Origin: Daphnia carinata
Taxonomy: Eukaryota > Arthropoda > Branchiopoda > Diplostraca > Daphniidae
NCBI RefSeq assembly: GCF_022539665.2
Contig: NC_081331.1
Location: 8,215,534-8,279,533, forward strand
Length of the DNA: 64,000 bases
Direction of reading: 5' to 3'
Part shown: positions 49,163 to 61,800 of the stretch, piece by piece
How the letters are laid out: each line of letters begins with the position of its first letter
Numbering within the stretch: position 1 is the first letter of the stretch
Made by a program: the position numbers and the translations under genes
Notes under the pieces: generated by a model
Databases searched by the model: none
What the model saw: the letters and a program-made list of their open reading frames with translations, nothing else
Told to the model about the DNA's origin: nothing

Positions 49163-49960
49163 CACGATCTTACAATGGTTGGTATAGTCACTGACAATGC
49201 CTACAACACAGCTCAGGCTGACGAAATTGTTAAGATACAACTATTATGGCTAATGGCTCAACATTTCGTACTTTGCCCGTACTTTCAGAACTGTAGTCAA
49301 AGGCTCTGGCTAAAAAACCAACGATTATTCAATTCTAACATGGTAAAGAGCGCATGTTACTTACTTCCATCAAAGTGTTCTAACAGCAACGTCGAATTTA
49401 AAATCGGTACGCAAAAAACGAACAATAAAGCTTTTGGCTCAAGACGTGGTCACTAAATGGAACTCGACGTTGGTAATGGTTGCTAGTGTATAGTCGTACT
49501 TTAAGGCGTATGTACAAAATTCTCTTATCACCTCCCATTTATTGTTCAAATTGGAATTTACATGAATGTGAGCGGGGAACTCTTTTCTCGGCCTAAGAAA
49601 CGTTGCGGCCTTTCGACGAAGTAACTGGCCTATCATCCCATTATAACTCGTTGATTTCGGAAATTATTCCTTCCAGTCGATTGGTAAAGAATTTTTTGAA
49701 TCGGTGAAGGCAGCAGCTTGATTGTATCGTACAAAGCGGAAAGGAAATAGTGTCAGCGTGATGCACACTCACTTCAGTATACAAGCGATACAAGTCAATA
49801 TTGAAGTTTATTAGTACAATTTGTGGCAATGTCTAATCATCGCAATTTTTCTTTCCATTGAGAAGCACATCCTCCGTTGTTCCAACAATGTTTTGGATAA
49901 ATCTGAGAATCGGACAAAGACTCGTTTTACGTTTGGATTTTACGCCATCACGCATCTTAA
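49163..49960 (+). pseudogene. hAT transposase relic
   Basis: Reads MVGIVTDNAYNTAQADEIVK, the hAT catalytic VTDNAxN block. After decay it reads LLAQDVVTKWNSTLVMVAS, the hAT block with TRWNS. Stops and shifts throughout. The right part belongs to the duplicated segment and recurs at 57341 onward (DVVTEW). Confidence 0.7.
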
Positions 49961-50831
49961 AGAAAGATTATTAATGAACCTTAAAGGAAGATTATTTCTC
50001 ATTTTGAATGTCTGACACTCGCTTATTGATGAAAAATAATGGAATAAAGTGTAATTGAAGATATAGTGGACAATGACGGTTTTGGCATCGTAATTGAGAT
50101 CTATAGGTTGAAAAACTGAAATACCGAGATCTCGATCGCCGAACAAAAATTGTAATTAAAATCCATGTTTGGCTACGGCTCGTAGCTCTAATTTTTATTA
50201 TTTGATGCTACTAAATAACTATTTTTTTCTCCCGTAGCCTAGCGGGCCTACAGAATTTAAAATTGACAGTCAATAGTTCCAACATTGCCGTACCCCGAAC
50301 ATATTTTAATTAATAAAAACGAAACTAGTTGAAGAATATTAGGCTTGTATATTAAATGGTTCTAATTTTATAATCGGCAAAAGTGCTAAATGCATGAGTT
50401 TGGTAGTTAATTTCATTAATAGTTTTTCAGCCGCCATTTCTTTAAATGTTAGTATATCGTAGCAGTTCGCACCGAAGAAAAGCACCGAATTGATCTGTTT
50501 CACGGGGGCCGAACCAGATCGCAACAGATCGGCCATTGCTGGAATAGAGCGGATCGGTTTACCCGAATGCGATCGATCCCTACTGTATCTCTAATCCAAA
50601 TTTTTTATTCAGCAAAACATGAAGTGGCAACACTGTTCAAAGTAATTTCAATCTAAAATCGTATGAATAACGTGATATTATATTCTAAGCGCCTCTTTCA
50701 AAAATAATCTCCTCCTTCCGCAAATGGAGTCCTCAGAATCAACAGCTGAATATTTACACGAGCTTTTCTCCACATCAAATATTTTGCCAGGAGATCCAGC
50801 TTTAGTTCTATTTGAAAATAGCCATGGAAGA
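49286..50831 (+). repeat. Direct duplication of SLC18B1-like upstream DNA and exon-1 start, copy A
   Basis: Matches 57341-58877 almost base for base over about 1.54 kb, same orientation. It begins inside the hAT relic at CTGTAGTCAAAGGCTCTG and ends within exon 1 after CCATGGAAGA. It then joins the LTR of the Pao element at 50832. Small differences, such as the missing or extra GT at 49580 and the CAACAGATCGG segment at 50520, show the copies have diverged a little. Confidence 0.95.
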
Positions 50832-50885
50832 TGCTGCCTTTACGCACGGACGAGACAGAAAAAAGGGGACGTTGGGAGAAACTAG
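50724..50885 (+). pseudogene. Truncated first exon of the SLC18B1-like gene
   Basis: The ATG and first 36 codons (MESSESTAEYLHELFSTS...ENSHGR) correspond to the intact gene at 58770, with five or so substitutions. The frame then runs into the Pao LTR and ends after 53 codons. No transmembrane part remains, so the copy is dead as a transporter; its promoter may still be present. Confidence 0.9.
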
Positions 50886-51170
50886 AATTGTATTTCTGGC
50901 GTATGGTTGCCAGTCCACATGAGAAAAATAACAGGTAATGGTGCCTTGCTGCGAGCAGGTTACCACGCGAGTCTGTCGAAATAGACAGGTCGACACGAAA
51001 GAGAAATACTGGTACCAGCCAGTATTAACACAAAGAAAAACTCAAGTTAGTTAAGTGTTGGTTGCCTGCCAGTACTTGAGCGAAAAAAATAAAAAGAGGA
51101 ACACAGGACAAGTAATGGACACGCGAGTAGAATACTACGATTGTTTAGAGGAGACGACCGTAAACGGACA
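50832..51170 (-). mobile_element. 3' LTR of the BEL/Pao element (only LTR present)
   Basis: On the minus strand the piece starts TGTCCGTTTACG and ends GGCAGCA, i.e. TG...CA. The right edge is exact because the host exon stops there. The left edge (51170) is an estimate. No second copy is found at the other end of the internal region. Confidence 0.6.
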
Positions 51171-54100
51171 GGTGTTCTCTGCTATGTGCGGTAATCGTCA
51201 GTGGTAAGGTGTTCGCTGACTCCGTCCTTCGTTCCCGATTTCCCCATCTCCGATCCTGACGTTGCCAAATTAGCAACATCGCCGGTTCTGCGATTGTTTT
51301 GATCAATCGCATCTTCTCTTACATGGACGGATTCAATCAATAGTTGCTCATGGACGGGACGATGGTATTCCGTGCCATTGGTTTGGACATATGCTGACCG
51401 GACAATCCCATCTCCACCGACGACGACTTGGGTGACTCGGTCGGTTGGCCAAATACCACGGGGAGTTGATGAGTTTATAAGCACGACGATATCGCCGACT
51501 TCGAGATTCGGATGATCCTGGTACCATTTTTCACGCTCCGTGAGGCTGGGAATTATCTCTTTCATCCATCGACGTCAGAACTGGTCGGCCATGGCCTGTG
51601 AGATACGCCACCTTTGTCGGCCAGATAAGTCGTCTTTAGAGAAGACGTCAGGCGGGGCATTCGGATTTGCGCCCCGTAGAAGTAGGTGATTAGGCGTGAG
51701 GCTCTCTGGGTCGGCTGGGTCGTCGCTGATGGCTGTGAGTTTCCGGCTGTTGAGAACGTTCTCAATGTGGGTGAGAGCGCTGATAAGGATTTCGTCGGAA
51801 AGCCGTTGTCTTCCCAAGACGGATCGTAAAGCGGTCTTGGCAGAGTGGACCAGGCGTTCCCATGCGCCACCAAAATGCGGGGCGGCTGGCGGGTTGAAGT
51901 GCCACTTGGTTGGTTGGCGGCCTAGGTGTTTAAGAATTGCGTGTTGGTTCAGACTTTGGAGGCATTCAGCCAGCTCTCGTTGGGCTCCGACAAACTTCAA
52001 TTCATTGTCGCTATGGAAAAAAGCTGGGACACCGCGACAGTTTGGGAATCGGTCCAATGCTGAGATAAATGAGCTGGTGTCGAGTGAATACCCCATCTCT
52101 AAATGGACGCAACGATACGTCAGGCAGGGAAAAAGGCAGCCCCAGTGTTGACAGTGCGTCGTAGAATTGTCACTTCTATCGGGCCGAAATAATCAACGCC
52201 GGTATGTGTGAATGCGGGATAGCCTACCTTTAGGCGAAAGCTGGGCAGGTCGGCCATTTTTGGATGTAAGCCTTTTGCGTTCTTCCTTTTACAAGAGTGA
52301 CACATTCGGAACACCTTTTGGGCAGTAAGCCTGCCTTTGGGGATCCAATATTGACCTCGCGCTTCGTGGTGAAGCTGTTCGGCCGACAAATGCGCTCGAA
52401 CACGGTGCATCTGGAAGAGGATCGGCTGGGTGAAACGTTCAAGACGTGGAAGGATGATGGGTTGGCGAAGATCAAGTGGCACTGGCGCCTTGTCGATCCG
52501 ACCGCCCACGCACATTATACCACGGCGATCCAGATATGGCGATAGCTTGATGAGGCTGGAACTCGATTCAATTGTGCGGCCGGTCCATAAATCGTCCATT
52601 TCATTATGATAAACGTTCCGCTGTGTGTGTGGAAATAGTGCGTTGCAGGCTAGGCTGATTTCTTATTCCGAGAGGCAATCCAACTTCCTATGTTCGCGCG
52701 TTTGCGATAAATCGGAGCATGTAAGCGACGATACGGATGACGATGTGAACTCGCGATTTTCTTGCAATAAGCTGATCAATCTCGTTGTCTGGTAATTGGA
52801 CCTGACCGACCCATGTTGCCTCGCGAACTTCTGGATCATCCGCTTCCAATGGCGGTAGAGATGGAAGGCAAGGCCAGTTGGTTAACACTTTTAGAAACTT
52901 CGGGCCAGAAAACCAACGGTGTCGGATGTCGAATTCAGCGGCGGTGAGACCCCTACTTGCATCATCAGCTGGGTTGATGAAGCTTGGGACATAATTCCAT
53001 TCAGTTGAAGAAGAGGACTCGAGGATCTCCCCAATGCGGTTACCAACGTAAACATTGATGCGACAAGAACGAGACTTGATCCAACTCAGGACGGTGCTCG
53101 AGTCAGACCAATAGATGGTTTTACGAAAAATGATGTCGTGTTCTTCTTTCGCCTGAACAGCCAGGCGAGCAGCTAAGACGACAGCATTTAGCTCAAGACG
53201 CGGGATGGTCATAAACTTCAACGGTGCTAGCCGTGATTTTGAAAGAAGAATGCTGATATCTGCCGTACCATTAGGGTGGACGAAGCGGGCGTAGCAAACG
53301 GCTCCGAAACCCATCTCTGATGCGTCACCAAAAACGTGAAGTTCTATTGTCGAAGCATCCTTTCCTGTCGGTGAAATACAGCGATCTAAGACAAGACCGT
53401 TGAGCAGTGGAAGAGAATTCGCCCAGTGGATCCAACGGTCGATTAGATTTTGGTCCAATTCGAAATCCCAATCGAATTTTGGGCGCCAGATATCCTGTAT
53501 CAGAAATTTCGCTTGGAACAATATGGGTGACAGGAAACCAAGTGGATCGAAGATGCTGGAAATGGCCTTCATAATGTCACGCTTGGTTCGGCCATCGGTA
53601 AGTACGGAAGCACCTAGGATGAAGGCATCACGGCTGAAAATCCACACTAAACCGAGCGTCCTTTCAATCGGCTTGGCATCAAGATCCATATTGACGACTG
53701 CACCCTCTAGCCGTTGTCCAGGTAGTGATTGGCGGACGGCGTTGTTTGACATCGCCCATTGAGTGAGCGGAAATCCACCGGCTTTCAACGTTTCGGTCAA
53801 ACGGTGAGCGGTAGATAGGGCCTCTGCTGCCGTCGAAAAGGATGCCAACCAGTTGTCGACATAGAAGTGTTTCGTGATTTGTTTGAGAAGATGGTCGTCA
53901 CCGTAGTCTTTCACCGCCTGTTGTAGCGCGTTCGAGCACACTGATGGGGAAGAGGCGGCGCCAAAAAAATGGACATCCATCTGGTAGACGTCTGGTGGTT
54001 GTGATGAACCAGGTTCATACCAGAGAAAGCGGAAAGCCTGCCCGTCGATAGACCACACCCTGACCTGGTGGAACATTTTTCCACGTCAGCAACGATTGGT

Positions 54101-57100
54101 ACAACGTACTGTCGGAAGCGGAGAAGTATCCCAATAAGATTCGTAAGGAGATCGGGACCTCGGAGATGAACGTCATTTAGGCATATCCCACGGCACTTGG
54201 CGGCTAAATCGAATACAACACGACATTTTCCAGGCTTGTTCGGATTGAACGCCGGATGATGCGGGTTGTACCATGTCCGCCCTGATGAACCAGCGTCAAT
54301 TTCTTCTTTGGATAGTTTTCGAGCATGTTTAAAATTTAAGTGTCGATAACTCCTTTGTAAATTTCGGCCAATTTTTTATCCTTGTAAAATTTCCTTTCGA
54401 AACAAGCGAGGCGGCGTTGCGCTGCAAGGAAGTTGTTGGGTAAAGCCGGATCGTCCAGCTTCCACAGTAGGCAGTAGACAGTAGGCCTGATTCATAGCGT
54501 TCGCCGTTATGTTTTGTTGTTTCCTTCAAGATTTTCCACACCCTTTCATCTTCCATGCTGACCGGTTCGGCGACGTTTGGTTTCGTTCCAAAGGTGTCGA
54601 GTTCAATGAATTGTTGTATGAATGTGTCACATCGGTCGTCGACTAGGATTCCATGAAGTTCCCTTTACCGTTACCGGAACGCGCCGTTGTTCCAGCAATA
54701 CACCATCCAAAAGCAGTGAGGTAAGCACAGGGGGCTCGTTGGTGATACGGAACTTTTCGGATTTCGAATATCTCGTTCGCTGCCGGATGATCTTGACCGA
54801 TCAGAATGGCGACGTCTTGGTCGAGCACAGAGTGTATGGGCACATGAGCGAGGTGCGGCCATTTCTCTGCGAGGTTGGTCAGATCGATCGACCTTCTGTT
54901 TAACTGAAAGGTGTCCATAACGTGCGCGCCCACAACGTTAAAAGAGTAGAGGCCATCCAACGAAGCGATGTCAAACTCGACTATTTTGTGATCCGTCGGT
55001 CGACCTATTCCGTCGACTGGTGTTGTCACAAGTCTTTCAACGCGACCTTCCAACCCGAGGAGTTCCGCAATTCGTTTCTTTATAACGGAGATCTCGCTGC
55101 CACCGTCGAGGAGCGCAAATAGCCGAACTTCCTTTCCGTTAGCTCGGACAAATACTGGGACGATCAGCAACAAAATTCGTCTAGTCGATCCCATGGCAAC
55201 TGATCCGGAAAATCCGGCTTCCTTTGGTTTATCCCACTTCGGGAACATTCTGGGAGCTCCATGTAGCAGCGGATGATGAACCCCGTCACAATTAGCCTGG
55301 CTGCATTTTTCGTTGCATCGACATTCTCGGCTGAGGTGATCTCGGCCTAAGCAACGGAACAGGCATTGCATTCCTTTGCAATGGCAGCTCTCTTCTCGAC
55401 CGGGACTGCCTTGAACTGCCTACAGTCCTTCAGGTGATGATAATGTATGGATTTGGATCCTGGACATTTTTCTGGTCCGATCGTTTTTTCTGGTGACTCT
55501 CGATCGATCCGGCTCTGATTGAATGCTCAGCCATGGCGATTCCATCGAGCCATTTGTCCAGGTCTTCTACCGTAGATAACTGGGGTTGCATAGACCAGCT
55601 TTTTTCTCCCCGTCGACTTCTTAATGCAGGGTGTAGTTTGGAGACAAGTTGTGAAAGAGTAGCGTTGCTGTGGAGTTCCATGCCGTATCCACCAAGTCTC
55701 AACGTGGCCACAACGAAATGAAAGTCGGCCGAAAAGGCACGCAGGGCTTTGTAATCATTGTCCCTGAACGATTGCAATTTTAGTAGAGATGATGTTCAAG
55801 CTTGCGAAACGATCTGAGGGTTCCCGTAGCGTTTGTGGAGTTCACTTAGAGCGCGTCGGTAAAACCATGGCGTCTGGCGTGTAAACCCGCGATGAATCGA
55901 GAGATACTTGCGGAGGAGCTAGTGGAATTGGGGGCCCGGTAAGTATAAGGGTGGAGCCATTACATTGCTCGGGAACGGGAGCGAAGTTGGTTGTGGCGTG
56001 CCACCATTTTCCAATGAAGATGGAATGAAAGTGTTTTCCAAAGAAGATTGGAAATGAATGGCGTTAATCTTCATGCGTTCGTTGGGGGTTGATTTGTGGT
56101 GTACTCGTTGCATGAGTTGATACAGATGGGAGCATACCAGCTCCTATAGTAGGCATCGTAGTAGAAGGGTAGGTGAAACTGCCCGTCGTCGGCAATGAGG
56201 CTCTTTGATTGGACGGGATGGAAGCAGGCTTGCTTGGAGTGAGGACACTGATAGCTCTAGCTGCAAGCCCACGGACTTGATTGAGAACTCCGCCGGCGAC
56301 AGAAGTCATAGCGATCGTGGAATGATCGGGGTTTGACGGCGTGAAGAGTCTAGTAGGCGTTAAAGACTTCGGAATACTGGAGCCGATTGAAGGTGTCATC
56401 ATCGTTTGCGTAGGGACGGCACTTTGAGTAGCTGGTAAGCCGATTGCGGTAGACCTAACGGTCGACGTTTGGCTATGTGGATATGCCGACCAAATTGAAG
56501 AAGGAGCGGTGACCTCAGAAGATACGCTCGTGATGGGTAGCATCGGTGTCTGTTCGGGCGGATCCTGTTCTCCGTCAGTCTGTTCGTTCAATTGCCTTTT
56601 CAAGATGGCGCCGGAAAGCCGTTGAAGCTCAGTTTGGTCGCGGAGTTCTCGTTGTTGTCGATTAGCAGCGACTTGTCGTTGGTGGTCTTCAACTTGCCTT
56701 AAAGTGACATCTTCAGCGGCCCTACGAACCACTTCGTCTTGGGCGCTTTGAAGTATGAATTCAGCTTCCTTCTGCGGTCATTCGGCTTCTTGTATTTTTG
56801 CGCGAGCGGATGACACGCTGGAATGGTGTGAGGACGATACTGAAGCGGACGATCGGGCTGGAAGCCTAGCCAAATAATCGTCGCACGTAGTCAACAGAGC
56901 TTGATGTTCGCACACTACCGCTTGCAGCCAAAGTTGTTCGCCAGCGATGGCCTCAGACGAAGCATCTGGGGCGAAAAACTGTAGAAAACGGTCGTGGCGC
57001 TCCTCCAATTCATCGTAATCACGAATATACGTGGCTCGTAAAGCGCGGACGGTGTCGCGATCTTCTCCAACTCGAACGGCCGTCATCTACTTCTTTCCTG

Positions 57101-57340
57101 ATCGGGTGTGGGTTGATTTTCCGGTAGTGCGGAATCTTTTGAGGCGTGCTGGATCGGTGGCAGTTTCCCAATCGAAATTTGCTTCATCATCTTCATCGAT
57201 GGCGGGAAGATGAAGAAGGGATTGGGCGATGACGGTGTACAGTAAGGAAACAGAGTGATGAATAACGACGAGATGAACTACGAACTGGACAAACAGTGTT
57301 TCGAACGTGGACGATGGAATGATGAGTCTGCCACGCGGGT
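51171..57340 (-). mobile_element. BEL/Pao LTR retrotransposon internal region, degenerate
   Basis: On the minus strand, domains run in Pao order. Gag-like coding spans 57377 to about 55430, with the conserved block RAFSADFHFVVATLRLGG and a WLDGIAMAEHSIR segment. A zinc knuckle and aspartic protease (54643-55371, protease box LFALLDGGSEISVI) follow. Reverse transcriptase and RNase H (about 54560-52688) show [11 protein letters not shown] split by a frameshift, YVDN at the catalytic box, then FDPLGFLSPI, FGDASEMGFGAV and YWSDSSTVLSWI. Integrase (51575-52599) has the H2C2 finger, THTGVDYFGP, FFHSDNELKFVG and GGAWERLVHSAK. DUF5641 (51182-51565) closes. Frameshifts between blocks make it inactive, but most of pol is long open frame, so it is fairly young. 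The 5' LTR is missing. Confidence 0.92.
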
Positions 57341-58877
57341 CAGACCTGTAGTCAAAGGCTCTGCTTAAAAAACCCACGATTTTTCAATTCTAACATGGTA
57401 AAGAGCGCATGTTACTTACTTCCATCAAAGTGTTCTAACAGCAACGTCGAATTTAAAATCGGTACGCAAAAAACGAACAAGAAAACTTTTGGTTTAAGAC
57501 GTGGTCACTGAATGGACCTCGGCGTTGGCAATGGTTGCTAGTGTATAGTCGTACTTTAAGGCGTATGTACAAGACTCTCTTATCACCTCCCATTTATTGT
57601 TCAAATTGGAATTTACATGAATGGAGCGGGGAACTCTTTTCTCGGCCTAAGAAACGTTGCGGCCTTTCAACGAAGTAACAACTGGCCTATCATCCCATTA
57701 TAACTCGTTGATTTCGGAAATTATTCCTTCCAGTCGATTGGTAAAGAATTTTTTGAATCGGTGAAGGCAACAGCTTGATTGTATCGTACAAAGCGGAACG
57801 GAAATAGTGTCAGCGTGATGCACACTCACTTCAGTATACAAGCAATACGAGTCAATATTGAAGTTTATTAGTACAGTTTGTGGCAATGTCTAATCATCGC
57901 AATTTTTCTTTCCATTGAGAAGCACACCCTCCGTTGTTCCAACAATGTTTTGGATAAATCTGAGAATCGGACAAAGACTCGTTTTACGTTTGGATTTTAC
58001 GCCATCACGCACCTTAAAGAAAGATTATTGATGAACCTTAAAGGAAGATTATTTCTGATTTTTAATGTCTGACACTCGCTTATTGATGAAAAATAATGGA
58101 ATAAAGTGTAATTGAAGATATAGTGGACAATGACGGTTTTGGCATCGTAATTGAGATCTATGGGTTGAAAAACTGAAATAGTGAAATCGAGATCGCCGAA
58201 CAAAAATTGTAATTAAAATCCATGTTTGGCTACGGCTCGTAACACTAATTTTTATTATTTGATCCTACTAAATAACTATTTTTTTCTCCCGTAGCCTAGC
58301 GGGCCTACAGAATTTAAAATTGACAGTCAATAGTTCCAACATTGCCGTACCCCGAACATATTTTAATTAATAAAAACGAAACTAGTTGAAGAATATTAGA
58401 CTTGTATATTAATGGTTCTAATTTTATAATCGGCAAAAGTGCTAAATGCATGAGTTTGGTAGTTAATTTCATTAATAGTTTTTCAGCCGCCATTTCTTTA
58501 AATGTTAGCATATCGTATCAGTTCGCACCGAAGAAAAGCACCGAATTGATCTGTTTCACGGGGGCCGAACCAGATCGGCCATTGCTGGAATAGAACGGAT
58601 CGGTTTACCCGAATGCGATCGATCTCTACTATGCCTCTAGTCCAAATTTTTTATTCAGCAAAACATGAAGTGGCAACACTGTTCAAAGTAATTTCAATCT
58701 AAAATCGTATGAATAACGTGATATTATATTCTAAACGCCTCTTTCAAAAATAATCTCCTCCTTCCGCAAATGGCGTGCTCAGAATCAAGTGTTGAGTATT
58801 TACACGAGCTTTTCTCCACATCAAATATTTTGCCAGAAGATCCAGCTTTAGTTCTATTTGAAAATAACCATGGAAGA
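57341..58877 (+). repeat. Direct duplication, copy B (with the intact gene start)
   Basis: Partner of 49286-50831. The left junction is directly against the Pao leader. The copy includes hAT relic sequence, about 700 bp of upstream DNA and the start of exon 1 of the intact gene. Confidence 0.95.
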
Positions 58878-61800
58878 ACTAGCCCTAACCACTGGACAAC
58901 AATGAGTGACACATTGATAGTCTCGCCAGCAGCGGGTCGAACTGTTTTGGACGTTATTGTTTGCAGTGGTATTGACGCTCCGAAATATGCTATTTCTGAT
59001 TGCCAAACCTTGGCGATGAAGAGTGGAACAGGAATCAGATCCCAATCAGTATCAAATCTAACTGACAAGAAACTTTGCCACTCTGATGAAGAAATTTTAC
59101 AATTAAAAAACAAATTCCTGCTTCTTGCTGAATTAAGAAACAGGAGATTTTTCCGGCTGCTGGAGGAAAACCAAAAATGGACACTTGCTCTTGTATGTGC
59201 TGTCTATTTCTTCTGTTACTCTGCAATATCTATGCTTTCACCGTTCTTCCTAAAGGTAAGTTAGACTGATACTCTTACTGAAAAGTTAAAAGTACTATTT
59301 TGCTGTACTGTTTTGACCCCATTCAAGATAGCAGTTTTGCATAACATTTCCACAAGCACATATGGTATAAAACCCACCTTTAATTTTATAGCTGATTGTT
59401 GTGAAACCAGGCTTGGGTTTTGGGTTTTGTATTTAGGTTTGATTTTCAGTATTCATCCTGCTGTAGTGTTCTGTACATCCCCTTTTATTGGTCATATCAC
59501 ACCTTCCCTTGGACCAAAATTTACCTTTATTTCAGGTATCTGTGTGGAGAAGCAATACTAAGCAGTAACATAGAGTTAAAATACAAAACAAATAACAGGT
59601 GTCTTCCTCTGTGGAAGTTGCAATGTGCTGTTTGGAACACTTGAATATGTCCAGGACGACACCCAGTTTACTGTACTCTGTTTTATTATAAGAGGATTGG
59701 GAGCTGTTGGAGCCGCAGCATTCTCGACAGCTGGAGCCACCTACGTTGCAAACATGTTCCCCGATAAAGTCAGCGTAATTATGGTACGGGGTGGAATTGT
59801 CTCATCTAAGCAGTTGTGTCCCAGCACCTTATAAATTCTTTATGAAAACTTGTAATAGGGTACATTGGAAACGTGTATTGGCTTGGGATTTTCGATTGGA
59901 CCGTGCGTTCATCTGTTTAATATCCTATATTTAAATCTTTTTTGTCCAAATTTCATTAAAATTTTTTTTTTTTAGACTAATCGGAGGTAAGGTTTGACAG
60001 CTTTGGTTTGTTGAAAAACCTATTGGAATTCATATGTTCTTTAAGGAGCCCTATTCACGTTAGGAGGCTTTCAGCTTCCATTCTACGTTATGGGTTCGGT
60101 AATGCTTCTGACGTTACCATTTACTTTTCATATCCTACCAAAAATGGGACATATTAATAACAATGGACATCACGGAACAAAATTGTTAACAATTTTCAAA
60201 ATACCTGCTGCCTCGATTGTTTGTTTAGTAATTGTTGTATCGTCAAGCGCTTGGAGTGTTTTGGAGCCAACTTTGGTTATCCATATGGAGCAGGTGACAA
60301 CGTATAGTTTCTGTTTGGCCTACGTTTGTTAGAGCAACCTGAATGATCTGGCAACTAACTGTACAGCTTCTTCGCTTGAATTTCAGCTTGCTCCTATGCG
60401 ACTTGGACTTCTATTTCTTGTCACGTCATTCAGTTATGCCATTTTTAGTCCGTTTTGGGGCTGGCTAGTTGGCAAATATGACCACGAAAATTTAATGATG
60501 ATAGTGGGTTTGTCGGCTACTGCAATTAGTTTGCTATTACTGGGACCTTCTCCTGTTTTACCGGAACTTCCTAAGTAATTTCTTCTCGCAATAATAGAAT
60601 ATTTTCACCCAATTTTTTTCCCATCAATCCATCGAAAATCAACTAATGGTAACGTGCCCACACAAAGTCAAAATTTTTTTTGTGCAGTGCAGTGCAATGT
60701 TTCGCTGTCTGATTAATCCTTTCATTTTTTTTAAGCCCATTTAGCATTCTGTTAATCCAATCTTTATAGAATAAAAATTTCGAATAAGAATAGAGAACCA
60801 GATATTTAATTCTTTATTCGCTGAATAAATTTGGTGTCAGCCTATTCATTATCTATTATCAAAACTAATAAGTTTTGAGCTCTGGCTTTTTTCTTATTCG
60901 ATAAGCCAATCTCGAATAAATGTTGAATACGATTGTGAATATCTTACGCTCTGAGTGGGTTACACCGCATTTGAAAGGTAAACTAGAACAGACTAACGGC
61001 ATTTTTCGTATGCAAATGGCACCTTTTTTTGTCCTTTTTAGTTCTACTCCATTCGTTTTCAAAAATTAATGAAGTTGAGTATTTTACTTTATGGAAACAT
61101 TGGCTTGCTATTAGTAATGGCTTTCTTAATAACTTTTTTTATCGAATCCGCGTTTCGTTACAAAAAAGTTTTAGCGTTTATACCTCTGATAAACATAACC
61201 GAAGTCTTTCGTTCATTTGCAAGTAAGAACTTTGTTTCGAAAACCGACAATATCTGGTGTTCACATCATTCCCACCCTTGCAGCTTAGCAAAAGTAATAG
61301 AAGAGATGAAGAGAACCTCGAGAGATAGAGCAGTGTGCGTAAACAACTGGAAACTTCTCCTTTTTAGCTTCTTACACATTGGGAAAACCGAATATAGGAC
61401 TGTATGCAGATGTAGCTGACCATAAATGCATTGCAAAAAAAAAAAAAAATTAATACTCCTTGAGATAGCACGAGCACAAGTTCATTGACGATGGATTGAT
61501 TCTTGTATATTGATATCTATTTAACGAATTCTTTTTTTTTATTGGTTGCATATTTTAAGGTTATTATGGCTTGACATCTTATCCCTTTTTCTGATCGGTG
61601 TATTTGTAGCCATGGCATACGTGCCAACTTACCAGGCTTTGCTCGGATATGCCATGTAATTAAAGCTTATGGTTGAGGTTTATTTTTAACAATCATTATA
61701 AATGATTTTTCATGGTTTGTTTTGTTTTGTTTTTCCAGACAAGTAGGCTGCAACACGGAACTGAGTACGTATAGTGCCATTGCTGGTTTATGGGCATCCA

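Noticed and set aside
49286-58877. The 1.54 kb direct repeats as the LTRs of the Pao element
   Set aside because: They contain a hAT relic and the coding start of the transporter gene, and a separate TG...CA LTR lies at the left junction.
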